From Terriglobia bacterium (GTDB lineage: Bacteria; Acidobacteriota; Terriglobia; UBA7540), in NCBI GenBank assembly GCA_022866195.1, contig JALHUF010000235.1, positions 1 through 11,259 on the forward strand: 11,259 nt of DNA, written 5' to 3'. The notes beneath the pieces are model-generated. The model was given only the letters and a program-made list of their open reading frames with translations. It searched no databases and had not been told where the DNA came from. Of this stretch, positions 4,410-11,259 are shown piece by piece (position 1 is the first letter of the stretch; each line of letters begins with the position of its first letter). The translations under genes and the position numbers were made by a program.

Positions 4410-7103
4410 CTACCGGAAGTTCTCCACCAGCATGAGGTCGCTGCCGGCCTGGTCGAATTGCCCGTAAAGAATTGTCCGCTCGTCGGGGGAAACGGCAATG
4501 CGATAGCCGACATTCCGCTCGATCGCGAGGATCCTGCTCGTCTGGCCGGTGGCAAACCTGTAGAGGCAGATGTCACTGCGGCCCTGTCCGTCTGGGGGTG
4601 TGAAGAAATAGATTCCCTGTTCACCCACGGTCCACCCGCCGTAAGAATGGGTGGAATCGAGTACCTTCACCTCTTCGCCCCCTGCCGCTGGCACTTTCCA
4701 CACGCTGCATTGCGATGGGTATCCCTTCTCATAGTAAACGAGTCTTCCGTCCGGCGATTCCTGCGGCGCGTCTCCTCCATGACGGGTGATCTGGACCGCC
4801 TCTCCGCCCTTGGCTGGCATCTTCCAGATGTCGCCCGTACTGGTCCGGTTTGAGCGGAAGTAAACCGATTGACCATCCCGAGACCAGTACGGCCAGTTCT
4901 CCCCTGCCGGGTGGGTTGTCAGACGCCGGGGAGGGCCTCCATTCGCGCTGACAACATAGAGGCCCACGGTCCCAGCCCGGGCCGCGGTAAAGGCAATGTT
5001 CTGGCCGTCCGGCGACCACTTCGGTCCAAAGATTATCGGACCTCCAAAGGCCGTCAATTGCACAGGATTGGATCCATCGCTCGCGGACATCCAGATTTCG
5101 CAAGCCCCCGACCGGCTCGACATGAAGGCAATTCTCTTACCGTCCGGCGAGTAAGCGGGATCTCTCTCCTCCCGCGTCGAGGCGATCAACCGGGCCGGGA
5201 TGCCCGGGTTCTGGCCCGGGCTGCGCAGATCAACCCGCCAGATGTTGGCGTCAGTCCTGTTCACTACATATGCCAGGCGGTTCCCCTGCCGCGAAACCGC
5301 CGGAGCGGAGGCGCCGTCCGACGCGAAGGCGAGCCTCCGGGGTTTCGCTCCCGCCGACGCCGCCACCCGCCAGAGACCGGTGCTCGCCCAGTTACCAGAC
5401 GAAAACACGATATCCCTTCCATCCGCAGTCCAGGCTGTACCGAAGTTTCGATCATATGATTCAGCGGCCGGTGCAACCCGTTCGGGTCCTCCTTCAGGCT
5501 GGTAATCCTTTGTGAGACGGAGAAAGCAAATAAGATCAGGGTTGCCGCCCCGGTTGAACGCCAGGGTCCGACCGTCCGGCGAAAAAGCAGGAGCGTTGTC
5601 CCCGGCCGTCGTGAGCCTTCGCGTCTCTCTTGTTTCCACATTGAGCAGAAACAAGCCTTCGTCCGGCTTGTCCGCACCCCGCCAGGGAAGAACCAGCCAT
5701 TTCGAGTCCGGGGTCCATGCCAAATAAGACCCGTACGGTTCCTCAGCGTCGGAGGTTATATAGGTTATATCAGACTCGCCCAATACCCGTTCCTGCCCTC
5801 CTCGTTGCGGGATGAGCATCAGCGCCGTCCGGCCAGTGGAAACCTTCCGCAAGAACGCAATGAATTTGCCATCGGGCGACCACGCAGGGCTGAAGTCCTC
5901 CGCAGGGTCGGTAGTCAATCGGGAAGGCGGTTCCACGCCGATCTGCTTGACGTAGATGTCGCAGTTTGGCGCGTGCCCTTCCGGACACCATTGAAACGCT
6001 ACTTGTGTGCCGTCGGGAGAAAAACTCGGGTAAGCTTCATAACCAGGATAGCTGGTGAGTGGGACCGGAGTCAGCGGGGCCTCCAGCGTCGCACGCGAAC
6101 GGCGGAACCAGAACCAGCCTGCGACTCCAAGAGCAACGACGATGACCACGATGGCCGCGAGCGCCGCCCACTTGTAGGGGAGGGCTTTGCCCTCCCGCGG
6201 GCGGGCCAAGCCCGCCCCTACCGCTGCCGCAGTGTCTGCCAGTTCGCCGGAGTCCGACTCTTCTTTCAATTCCTCCAGCGCCACCTTCAGATCATCCATG
6301 TGCTGGAAGCGGTGCGCGGGGTCCTTGCGCAGGCAGCGCCTGACGATCCGCTCGACCTCGCGCGGCAGGCCCTCGACCACCTGGCTCAATGGCTTGGGTT
6401 CTTCCCGCAGGATGGCCGCGATGGTCGAGACTTTCGTCTCGCCCTGGAAGGCTCGCTGGCCGGTGAGCATTTCATAAAGCACGGAGCCGAAACTGAATAT
6501 GTCGGAGCGCGCATCCACGGGCTTCCCTTCGGCTTGTTCCGGCGACATGTAGCCCACCGTGCCGACAATCGTGCCTTCCTCCGTCGTCGGCTCCAGTGTG
6601 ACTGCCGTCTCCGCGTCGCCCGTCGGCGCAGCTTCCGTGAGCTTGGCCAACCCGAAGTCCAAGACCTTCACCAGGCCGTCGTCGGTCACCATCACGTTGG
6701 TGGGTTTCAAATCGCGATGCACGATGCCGGCGGAATGGGCCTTGGCGAGCGCCGTGGCCATCTGCACGGCGTACTTCAGCGCCTCGTTCACCCGCAGCCC
6801 GTGCCGCGCGATCAAGCGGTCGAGCGTCTTGCCCTCGACGCACTCCATGGCAATGTAGTGGACGCCCTCTGCCTCATCGATGTCGTAGATGGTGATGATG
6901 TTGGGATGATTCAGCGCCGAAGCCGCCCGGGCCTCCTGAACGAAGCGCCGCTTGCGGTTGGGATCAGCTACGCGCTCCGGGGGCAGGACTTTGAGCGCCA
7001 CCATCCGCCCGAGCTTGGTGTCCTCGGCCTTGTACACCACGCCCATGCCCCCGCCACCCAGCTTTTCCAGGATGCGGTAGTGGGAAATGCTCTTGCCGAT
7101 CAT
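4410..7103 (-). CDS. Transmembrane Ser/Thr protein kinase with C-terminal TolB/PD40-like beta-propeller
   Basis: An 897-residue receptor-like kinase. The cytoplasmic kinase domain (about 8-280) is complete: glycine-rich loop LGGGGMG (15-21), Lys38 in VALK, Glu57, HRDLKPTN (129-136), DFG (149-151), SPE (187-189), Asp201 and Arg265. It is therefore an RD kinase of the PknB type, probably activated by phosphorylation in its Thr-rich activation loop. One membrane helix follows (about 312-333, WAALAAIVVIVVALGVAGWFWF). The outer part (about 345-897) has some eleven repeats like FSPDGTQVAF, WSPDGKFIAF and YSPDGKRIAF, the blade signature of TolB/PD40 propellers and enough for one or two propellers. 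The ligand and targets are unknown. A palindromic element codes residues 295-310. A sigma70-like promoter lies just upstream, so it is probably transcribed separately from the operon behind it. Confidence 0.95.
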   Translation of the reverse strand: MIGKSISHYRILEKLGGGGMGVVYKAEDTKLGRMVALKVLPPERVADPNRKRRFVQEARAASALNHPNIITIYDIDEAEGVHYIAMECVEGKTLDRLIARHGLRVNEALKYAVQMATALAKAHSAGIVHRDLKPTNVMVTDDGLVKVLDFGLAKLTEAAPTGDAETAVTLEPTTEEGTIVGTVGYMSPEQAEGKPVDARSDIFSFGSVLYEMLTGQRAFQGETKVSTIAAILREEPKPLSQVVEGLPREVERIVRRCLRKDPAHRFQHMDDLKVALEELKEESDSGELADTAAAVGAGLARPREGKALPYKWAALAAIVVIVVALGVAGWFWFRRSRATLEAPLTPVPLTSYPGYEAYPSFSPDGTQVAFQWCPEGHAPNCDIYVKQIGVEPPSRLTTDPAEDFSPAWSPDGKFIAFLRKVSTGRTALMLIPQRGGQERVLGESDITYITSDAEEPYGSYLAWTPDSKWLVLPWRGADKPDEGLFLLNVETRETRRLTTAGDNAPAFSPDGRTLAFNRGGNPDLICFLRLTKDYQPEGGPERVAPAAESYDRNFGTAWTADGRDIVFSSGNWASTGLWRVAASAGAKPRRLAFASDGASAPAVSRQGNRLAYVVNRTDANIWRVDLRSPGQNPGIPARLIASTREERDPAYSPDGKRIAFMSSRSGACEIWMSASDGSNPVQLTAFGGPIIFGPKWSPDGQNIAFTAARAGTVGLYVVSANGGPPRRLTTHPAGENWPYWSRDGQSVYFRSNRTSTGDIWKMPAKGGEAVQITRHGGDAPQESPDGRLVYYEKGYPSQCSVWKVPAAGGEEVKVLDSTHSYGGWTVGEQGIYFFTPPDGQGRSDICLYRFATGQTSRILAIERNVGYRIAVSPDERTILYGQFDQAGSDLMLVENFR
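6174..6221. repeat. REP-like double-hairpin element inside the kinase gene
   Basis: A 48-bp element is bounded by GTAGGGG (6174-6180) and its complement CCCCTAC (6215-6221). It holds two tandem perfect hairpins: GGGAGGGC-TTT-GCCCTCCC (6178-6196) and GGGCGGGC-CAA-GCCCGCCC (6199-6217). It is exactly 16 codons long, keeps the frame, and codes kinase residues Val295-Tyr310 (VGAGLARPREGKALPY) in the linker just before the membrane helix. Its boundaries and structure are those of interspersed palindromic elements that normally lie between genes. Confidence 0.7.
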
Positions 7104-7127
7104 GCGAGCAACCTGCCGTTGTGCGCC

Positions 7128-7156
7128 ATCTTAGGCCACGGTTGCAGCTAAGTCAA
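7128..7156 (-). promoter_or_regulatory. Predicted sigma70 promoter for the kinase gene
   Basis: On the minus strand TTGACT (7156-7151), 17 bp, TAAGAT (7133-7128). The -35 matches 5 of 6 and the -10 4 of 6. The start of transcription would be near 7121, giving a leader of about 17 nt before ATG 7103. Confidence 0.5.
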
Positions 7157-7163
7157 CGCGCCG

Positions 7164-7177
7164 CCACCCGCGGGTGG
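7164..7177. promoter_or_regulatory. Perfect 14-bp palindrome, candidate operator upstream of the kinase promoter
   Basis: CCACCCGCGGGTGG is perfectly self-complementary with no loop bases, which suits a dimeric DNA-binding protein better than an RNA hairpin. It would lie at about -43 to -56 from the predicted kinase transcription start, a usual activator position. No regulator is known for it. Confidence 0.3.
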
Positions 7178-7256
7178 GGCAGGCACGAGGCAAGTGGTTC
7201 AGCGGGCTTCCGGTCTGGAAGGCAACAGGTAGGTCGGGCCAGCCTCCCGCACGCTC

Positions 7257-7574
7257 TCAGGCGCGTGGGAGCTCAATTCCGAGGTACTCCTGAATCGTCA
7301 GGCCCACTTTCTGCCGAAACCGGTCGGAGAGCGAAGGCAGGGTGCCGCTCGGTTCGTCCAAAGCAATCCGCTCCACGCGGTGCACCGGATAGAAGACCGT
7401 CGTCATCCCGACGGTGGCCTCTTCCTGATGCATAATCTGCCGCAGGAAATCGTCAAAAGAATTGAGGTCGATCCCCCGCACGGTAACCCCGGCGGCGCCG
7501 AGGGAGAGCAGTTGCCCCCAGATCTTCTCCTTGGGCGCAGTCAAGCTCACAATCACGACGCTGTTGATCTCCAC
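7257..7574 (-). CDS. Small conserved protein of unknown function (105 residues)
   Basis: I do not know its function; I recall similar proteins annotated as hypothetical in Acidobacteriota. The start is GTG 7574, with AAGGTGG just upstream. The frame is open further upstream to 7733, but that part overlaps the thiolase gene and is not protein-like. The product begins with a strand-like run (VEINSVVIVSLT), then KEKIWGQLLSLGAAGVTVRG, IDLNSFDDFLRQI, an aliphatic strand ending FYPVHRVERIALDE, and PSLSDRFRQKVGLTIQEYL. There is no signal peptide or membrane helix, so it is probably cytoplasmic. The strand-rich middle with a buried Ser-Phe-Asp vaguely recalls Sm/Hfq-like small barrels, which is only a guess. 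It lies 70 bp behind the thiolase gene on the same strand, so is probably in that operon. Confidence 0.72.
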   Translation of the reverse strand: MEINSVVIVSLTAPKEKIWGQLLSLGAAGVTVRGIDLNSFDDFLRQIMHQEEATVGMTTVFYPVHRVERIALDEPSGTLPSLSDRFRQKVGLTIQEYLGIELPRA

Positions 7575-7644
7575 GTTCCACCTTGCGTTTCGATGGCACC
7601 GTTTCGGACGGGGCAGCACGAAACAGTCTGCCACACGGGCGAAA

Positions 7645-8826
7645 CTAACGTTCCACGACCATGGCAATACCCTGCCCGCCGCCGATGCACAGGGCTGCCA
7701 GACCCAAATGAAGACTACGCCGGCGCATCTCATAAAGCAACGTCACCAGGATGCGCGCCCCGCTTGCGCCAATGGGATGGCCTAAAGCAATAGCCCCGCC
7801 GTTCACGTTGGTCCGCGCCGGATCGAGACCGAGTTCCCGGACCACGGCAAGCGACTGCGCGGCAAAGGCTTCGTTCAGTTCGATCAACTCTATCTCGTCG
7901 AGCTTCAGGTTGGCCCTCGCGAGCGCCTTCTGAATCGCCGGAATGGGGCCCAAGCCCATCACCCGCGGCTCGACACCCGCCCAGGCGTACGCCCGAATGC
8001 GCGCCAGTGGTTCCACCCCCTTGGCCCGCGACCGCGACTGGGACATCACCACCAGCGCTGCGGCGCCGTCGTTGATGCCGCTGGCATTGCCCGCCGTCAC
8101 CGTGCCGTCTTTCTTGAACGCCGGCTTGAGCTTGGCCAACGCCTCGTAAGTAGTTCCAAAGCGCGGAAACTCGTCCTGGGCAAACATCACCGGTTCGCCT
8201 TTCTTCTGCGGCACGGGAAAGGGAACGATCTCGTCCTGGAACCTACCCGCCTTGATTGCGGCCTCGGTGCGCTGCTGGCTTGCGAGCGCGAAGCGGTCCT
8301 GATCTTCTCGGCTGATGTGGTAGCGCTCGACAATATTCTCCGCCGTCAGTCCCATGTGGATACCGTCGCTCAACACGCAACTGAGCCCGTCGGAGATCAT
8401 CACGTCGAGCAGTTCCGCATGGCCCAGCCGGCAGCCCCAGCGCGCGCCCTTCAGCACGTACGGCGCTTGGCTCATCGACTCCGTGCCCCCGGCCACGATG
8501 ACTTCCGCATCGCCGCAAGCGACAGCCTGGGCCGCCAGCGCTACGGCCTTCAACCCTGACCCGCAGACCTTGTTAACCGTATGCGCGGGAACCGTGGGGG
8601 GGATTCCGGCGTGCATGGCTGCCTGGCGCGCCGGGTTCTGCCCCAGGCCCGCCTGCAGGATGTTGCCGAAAATCACTTCCTCGACCTCGTTCTTCTCCAC
8701 GCCCGCCCGGCGCATCGCCTCCGCGATGACGTGACTGCCCAGGGCGATCGGCGAGACGTCCTTGAGCGCACCGCCGAAACTGCCGATTGCTGTGCGCGCT
8801 CCGCTCACGATAACTGCGGATTCCAT
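7645..8826 (-). CDS. atoB: Acetyl-CoA C-acetyltransferase (thiolase)
   Basis: The 393-residue length is standard for biosynthetic-type/acetoacetyl-CoA thiolases. Catalytic residues are all present: nucleophile Cys88 ([11 protein letters not shown]), the NEAF loop (318-321), His350 ([16 protein letters not shown]) and Cys380 (LCIGGGQG). It reversibly condenses two acetyl-CoA into acetoacetyl-CoA in the cytoplasm. Next to scoAB, the likely direction is cleavage of acetoacetyl-CoA formed from acetoacetate. AGGGAGG lies four bases before the ATG. It starts 63 bp behind scoB in the same direction. Chain-length preference cannot be read from the sequence, so a broader 3-ketoacyl-CoA thiolase is possible. 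Confidence 0.93.
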   Translation of the reverse strand: MESAVIVSGARTAIGSFGGALKDVSPIALGSHVIAEAMRRAGVEKNEVEEVIFGNILQAGLGQNPARQAAMHAGIPPTVPAHTVNKVCGSGLKAVALAAQAVACGDAEVIVAGGTESMSQAPYVLKGARWGCRLGHAELLDVMISDGLSCVLSDGIHMGLTAENIVERYHISREDQDRFALASQQRTEAAIKAGRFQDEIVPFPVPQKKGEPVMFAQDEFPRFGTTYEALAKLKPAFKKDGTVTAGNASGINDGAAALVVMSQSRSRAKGVEPLARIRAYAWAGVEPRVMGLGPIPAIQKALARANLKLDEIELIELNEAFAAQSLAVVRELGLDPARTNVNGGAIALGHPIGASGARILVTLLYEMRRRSLHLGLAALCIGGGQGIAMVVER

Positions 8827-8889
8827 GAAGCCTCCCTGGGAACAAGGTCTGAAACCAGCGGGCCAAGCTGGGCTCGGGTGGGCATGTCG

Positions 8890-9543
8890 TCAAACCTGAT
8901 AAACGCGGAGGTGCGGGTCGATAAGAAGCCTCGGCTCGGTGACTTTCTGCACGGTCTCGACGGTAGCGCCGGGGCCGAGTTCCTTCAGTAGCAGTCCTTG
9001 CGGCGCCACATCCATGACGGCCAGCTCAGTGATAATCGTATCCACCACTCCCACCCCGGTGAGCGGGAGCGTGCATTTCTTCAGAATCTTCGGCTTACCC
9101 TCGCGCGTGGTGTGTTCCATGGCCACGATAACGCGCTTGGCGCTCGCCACCAGGTCCATCGCGCCGCCGATCCCTTTCACCATCTTGCCCGGAATCATCC
9201 AGTTGGCCAGACTCCCTTGCTCATCCACCTCCATGGCGCCGAGCACGGTGAGGTCGATCTGCCCGCCGCGGATCATGGCGAAGGATTCGGCGCTGGAGAA
9301 ATAGGCGCAGCCGGGAAGTTCCGTCACCGTCTCCTTGCCCGCGTTGACGAGGTCGGCGTCTTCCTCGCCCTCGAAGGGATACGGCCCCACGCCCAGCATG
9401 CCGTTTTCCGATTGCAGCATCACCTCCATGCCCGGCGGGATATAGTTCGCCACCAGCGTGGGCATGCCGATGCCGAGGTTCACGTAGTAGCCGTCTTTCA
9501 GCTCTTGCGCCACCCGGCGCACGAGTTGCTCTCGCTTGTCCAT
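8890..9543 (-). CDS. scoB: Succinyl-CoA:3-ketoacid CoA-transferase, subunit B
   Basis: The 217-residue beta subunit carries the catalytic glutamate, Glu46, in LQSENGMLG, which matches the CoA-transferase signature 2 exactly. The glutamate forms the enzyme-CoA thioester. With ScoA it moves CoA from succinyl-CoA to acetoacetate. Its ATG shares one base with the scoA stop (TGATG), so the subunits are translationally coupled; GAGGA about ten bases upstream, inside scoA, can serve as ribosome binding site. The related acetate:acetoacetate transferase (AtoA) has a similar sequence, so the donor CoA ester is inferred. Confidence 0.92.
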   Translation of the reverse strand: MDKREQLVRRVAQELKDGYYVNLGIGMPTLVANYIPPGMEVMLQSENGMLGVGPYPFEGEEDADLVNAGKETVTELPGCAYFSSAESFAMIRGGQIDLTVLGAMEVDEQGSLANWMIPGKMVKGIGGAMDLVASAKRVIVAMEHTTREGKPKILKKCTLPLTGVGVVDTIITELAVMDVAPQGLLLKELGPGATVETVQKVTEPRLLIDPHLRVYQV

Positions 9544-10241
9544 CAGGCTCGCTTCCTCACCGTTCTTCTCTCAATGCGCTTCGGGTAGCCACTGGCCTGA
9601 ACCACGCGCTGCACGTAGATGCCCGGCGTGACGATGCCGTTCGGGTCCAGCGCCCCCAGTTCGACCACCTCTTCCACCTCCGCGATGGTGACCCGCGCGG
9701 CGGTGGCCATCATGGGATTAAAGTTTCGCGCCGTCTTGCGGTAATCAAGATTCCCCCAGCGGTCGCCTTTCCAGGCTTTCACGAAAGCGAAATCCGCTTT
9801 CAGGTCGCGTTCGAGAAGGTAGGCTCGCCCGTTGAATTCGCGGACTTCCTTGCCCTGGGCAATGACGGTTCCCGCGCCCGTGGGCGTGTAGAAAGCGGGG
9901 ATGCCGGCCCCACCCGCGCGAATGCGCTCCGCAAAGGTTCCCTGCGGGATCAGTTCAGCTTCAAGTTCGCCCCTGAGTACCAAATCCTCGTACAGCTTGT
10001 TGTCGCCGATGTAGGTGCCGATGATTTTCCTGATCTGGCGGTTCTCCAGCCAGCGGCCCACGCCGAAGCCTTCCACGCCCGCATTGTTGCTGATGACGGT
10101 GAGGTTCTTGACGCCCTTCGCCCGCACCGCCTCAATCAGGTCTTCCGGGATGCCGCACAGGCCGAAGCCGCCCACCATGATGGTAGCGCCATCCGCCACA
10201 TCGAAGATGGCAGCTTCAGCACCAGGAAAAATCTTGTTCAC
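9543..10241 (-). CDS. scoA: Succinyl-CoA:3-ketoacid CoA-transferase, subunit A
   Basis: The 232-residue alpha subunit has the CoA-transferase signature 1, [16 protein letters not shown] (residues 17-32), complete. It pairs with ScoB to activate acetoacetate to acetoacetyl-CoA, which the downstream thiolase would cleave. The start chosen is GTG 10241, giving the family-like opening [17 protein letters not shown]. An in-frame ATG at 10283 would add 14 residues (MNPRGWPSFSSGEG) and overlaps the stop of the cyclase remnant as ATGA, so a longer, coupled form cannot be excluded. The ribosome binding site is weak for both. No promoter is evident directly upstream, where the cyclase fragment lies. 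Confidence 0.92.
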   Translation of the reverse strand: MNKIFPGAEAAIFDVADGATIMVGGFGLCGIPEDLIEAVRAKGVKNLTVISNNAGVEGFGVGRWLENRQIRKIIGTYIGDNKLYEDLVLRGELEAELIPQGTFAERIRAGGAGIPAFYTPTGAGTVIAQGKEVREFNGRAYLLERDLKADFAFVKAWKGDRWGNLDYRKTARNFNPMMATAARVTIAEVEEVVELGALDPNGIVTPGIYVQRVVQASGYPKRIERRTVRKRA

Positions 10242-10273
10242 GCCTTCACCGGATGAGAAGGATGGCCAGCCTC

Positions 10274-10288
10274 GCGGGTTCATCCCGC
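10274..10288. repeat. Short palindrome at the cyclase remnant/scoA junction
   Basis: GCGGG-TTCAT-CCCGC, a 5-bp stem with a 5-base loop, lies exactly where cyclase similarity stops. It contains both the stop of the cyclase frame and the alternative scoA ATG. It may mark the breakpoint of the deletion or insertion that truncated the cyclase. On its own it is short enough to be chance. Confidence 0.35.
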
Positions 10289-10627
10289 TAACAGATGGCC
10301 GCGCAAATCGGAACCGATATTGCCAAAAAGCATTTCGCCCGTGTTGATGCCGACGCCAATCTGAAGCGTCGGCCGCCCCTCACTTTGCCACTTTTGATTC
10401 AATTTTTCCAGTCCCTCGATCATGTCGAGCGCCGCGCGCGCAGCAAGTTCCGCATGATTGGGCTGCGGCAATGGGGCTCCCCAGAAGGCCATCACGCAAT
10501 CCCCGACAAACTTGTCGAGCGTGCCCTGGTGTTGGAAGATGACGGATACCATCATGTTCAAATGCTCGTTCAGCGTGGCGACGACCCTCTCCGGCGGCAA
10601 TTTCTCTGAGATAGTGGTGAACCCGCA
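10280..10627 (-). pseudogene. Class III adenylate/guanylate cyclase, truncated at both ends
   Basis: The frame reads GFTTISEKLPPERVVATLNEHL, then GTLDKFVGDCVMAFWGAP with the second metal-binding Asp, AARAALDMIEGLEKLN, and IGVGINTGEMLFGNIGSDLR, all classic class III cyclase catalytic-domain sequence. It is then cut short: after SDLR come GHLLAG and a stop, where intact enzymes continue to the conserved IGD.VN....R segment with the catalytic Asn and Arg. Upstream, an in-frame TAA (10630-10628) sits where the first metal-binding Asp (F-A-D-I-R-G-F) should be, and the codon before Gly-Phe is Cys rather than the usual Arg. With one metal Asp and the catalytic Asn/Arg missing, it cannot be active. 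Confidence 0.85.
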
Positions 10628-11016
10628 TTATTGGCTGCTTTTGGCGGAGAGCCATCTGACACGACGGCTCTTTGGGGCCATGCTGTTCAGGATAGCGGCG
10701 CTACCATCGCCATCGGGGTAGGCGAAAGTGCTGGCCGGAGGCGGAACTCGGCGGCGAGGTAGGCCTGGTCAGACAGGTGTCGGAGTTATGGGTTGGAAAG
10801 GCGGCAGTTTAGGGCTTTGGAACCGTCCGAAGAGGTGGGACGAGGGCCTTGTGTGGTTGCTGAGGCGCTCGACACCGAAAACCCGCCCGTACGATTGCAT
10901 CCAGAGGCAGTCAGGCGTATGTTATCGGTCGGTCGAGATCTGAAAACGGGAGTGTTGGCTTACACCCTCCTCCCTTTTACACACGAAAACTTACATCACC
11001 CCGCGGCTTGTTCGGG
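10628..11016. other. About 390 bp without a convincing gene
   Basis: On the minus strand, 10631-10700 may hold worn upstream codons of the cyclase (frame RRVRWLSA before the TAA). The rest, 10700-11016, has short frames on both strands, none with a ribosome binding site or a recognised domain. One plus-strand stretch around 10860-10920 reads AEALDTENPPVRLHPEAV, faintly like the C-terminal part of short-chain dehydrogenases (x-NPP-x-RL), so this may be another decayed fragment. I see no RNA gene. Confidence 0.35.
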
Positions 11017-11045
11017 TTGACTCTCATCAAGCGCCGTGCTATATG
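11017..11045 (+). promoter_or_regulatory. Predicted sigma70 promoter for the right-edge exported protein
   Basis: TTGACT (11017-11022), 17 bp, TATATG (11040-11045): 5 of 6 and 4 of 6 consensus matches at ideal spacing. Transcription would start near 11052, leaving a leader of about 79 nt before GTG 11131. Confidence 0.5.
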
Positions 11046-11130
11046 GTCTTTCGAAATCAGAATCTACCTTTGTTCCCACTACGATCGTCCATGCAGGCTC
11101 GCCGGCGGGAACGGAAAGCGAGAGTCGAAC

Positions 11131-11259
11131 GTGGGAGCTCGAACACTTCGGCAAGGAAAGAGATTCCATCGGGCCTTTTATTTGGCAATTCTTACCTTCC
11201 TTTATCTGATTGCCGCGACCGTGCTGGCCGCAGCCCCTCCGGAAAAGAAGAAACTCACG
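11131..11259 (+). CDS. Partial exported protein, signal peptide at the right window edge
   Basis: Only the first 43 codons are in the window. From GTG 11131 the product has a basic n-region (GARTLRQGKRFHR), a hydrophobic core (AFYLAILTFLYLIAATVL) and AAA before APPEKKKLT, a clear Sec signal peptide with a likely cut after the Ala run. The frame is open back to 10864 without an ATG, so GTG at 11131 is the sensible start; GAGAG about six bases upstream is a modest ribosome binding site. A sigma70-like promoter lies at 11017-11045. The mature part is not visible, so function is unknown. Confidence 0.6.
   Translation, partial: MGARTLRQGKRFHRAFYLAILTFLYLIAATVLAAAPPEKKKLT

Noticed and set aside
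5805..7151. A 448-codon plus-strand open frame opposite the kinase gene
   Set aside because: It is antisense to a clear kinase with all catalytic motifs; its product is Arg/His-rich with no domain, as expected from GC-rich reverse-strand frames.
7207..7221. CTTCC-GGTCT-GGAAG hairpin after the small protein gene as an intrinsic terminator
   Set aside because: The stem is only 5 bp and no T-run follows on the minus strand.
7601..7624. GTTTCG/CGAAAC inverted repeat between the thiolase and small protein genes as a terminator or regulatory hairpin
   Set aside because: Six base pairs with a 12-base loop and no T-run is too weak to call.
3078..10241. A single lysine-to-acetyl-CoA pathway joining the saccharopine-dehydrogenase-like gene with scoAB and thiolase
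   Set aside because: The genes lie on opposite strands with a kinase gene between them, and the intermediate steps (semialdehyde dehydrogenase, glutaryl-CoA dehydrogenase) are absent from the window.
1..11259. CRISPR array, integrase, phage or toxin-antitoxin system
   Set aside because: No regularly spaced direct repeats and no recombinase, phage or toxin protein motifs were seen; the only tandem repeat is the short heptamer array.

Overview
The window looks like a chromosomal segment of an Acidobacteriota bacterium (Solibacter/Koribacter-like). This is inferred from gene content rather than from a marker gene: a membrane Ser/Thr kinase fused to a TolB/PD40-type beta-propeller, the C-terminal remnant of a DUF5916-type outer-membrane barrel, a small conserved protein of a type I associate with Acidobacteria, high GC, and many intergenic palindromes. 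I see no phage, CRISPR, tRNA or rRNA.

Left part (1-2841, all minus strand): a CDP-alcohol phosphatidyltransferase (PgsA-like) with a near-consensus promoter almost on top of its start codon; a decayed fragment of an outer-membrane barrel gene; a di-haem cytochrome c peroxidase/MauG-family protein with an export signal; the tRNA t6A enzyme TsaC with its own promoter; and, running off the left edge, the signal peptide of an exported protein that appears to begin at a CTG codon overlapping the tsaC stop.

Middle (3078-7103): a saccharopine-dehydrogenase-like oxidoreductase on the plus strand converges on an 897-residue receptor-like Ser/Thr kinase on the minus strand. The 207-bp convergent gap is packed with hairpins and a heptanucleotide tandem repeat. 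The kinase gene carries a 48-bp double-hairpin palindromic element, in frame, in the linker just before its transmembrane helix. Its promoter region has a perfect 14-bp palindrome.

Right part (7257-10241, minus strand): a ketone-body/acetoacetate operon, scoA-scoB-thiolase, followed by a small conserved protein. ScoAB would activate acetoacetate with succinyl-CoA, and the thiolase would cleave acetoacetyl-CoA to two acetyl-CoA. Directly upstream lies a dead class III adenylate/guanylate cyclase fragment cut off at a small palindrome. About 500 bp follow without a convincing gene. The window ends in the signal peptide of a plus-strand exported protein with a plausible sigma70 promoter.

No single new multi-gene system is evident. 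The most notable items are the palindromic element inside the kinase gene, the structured convergent gap with its heptamer repeat, the two gene remnants at operon borders, the apparent CTG start, and the uncharacterised small protein behind the thiolase.
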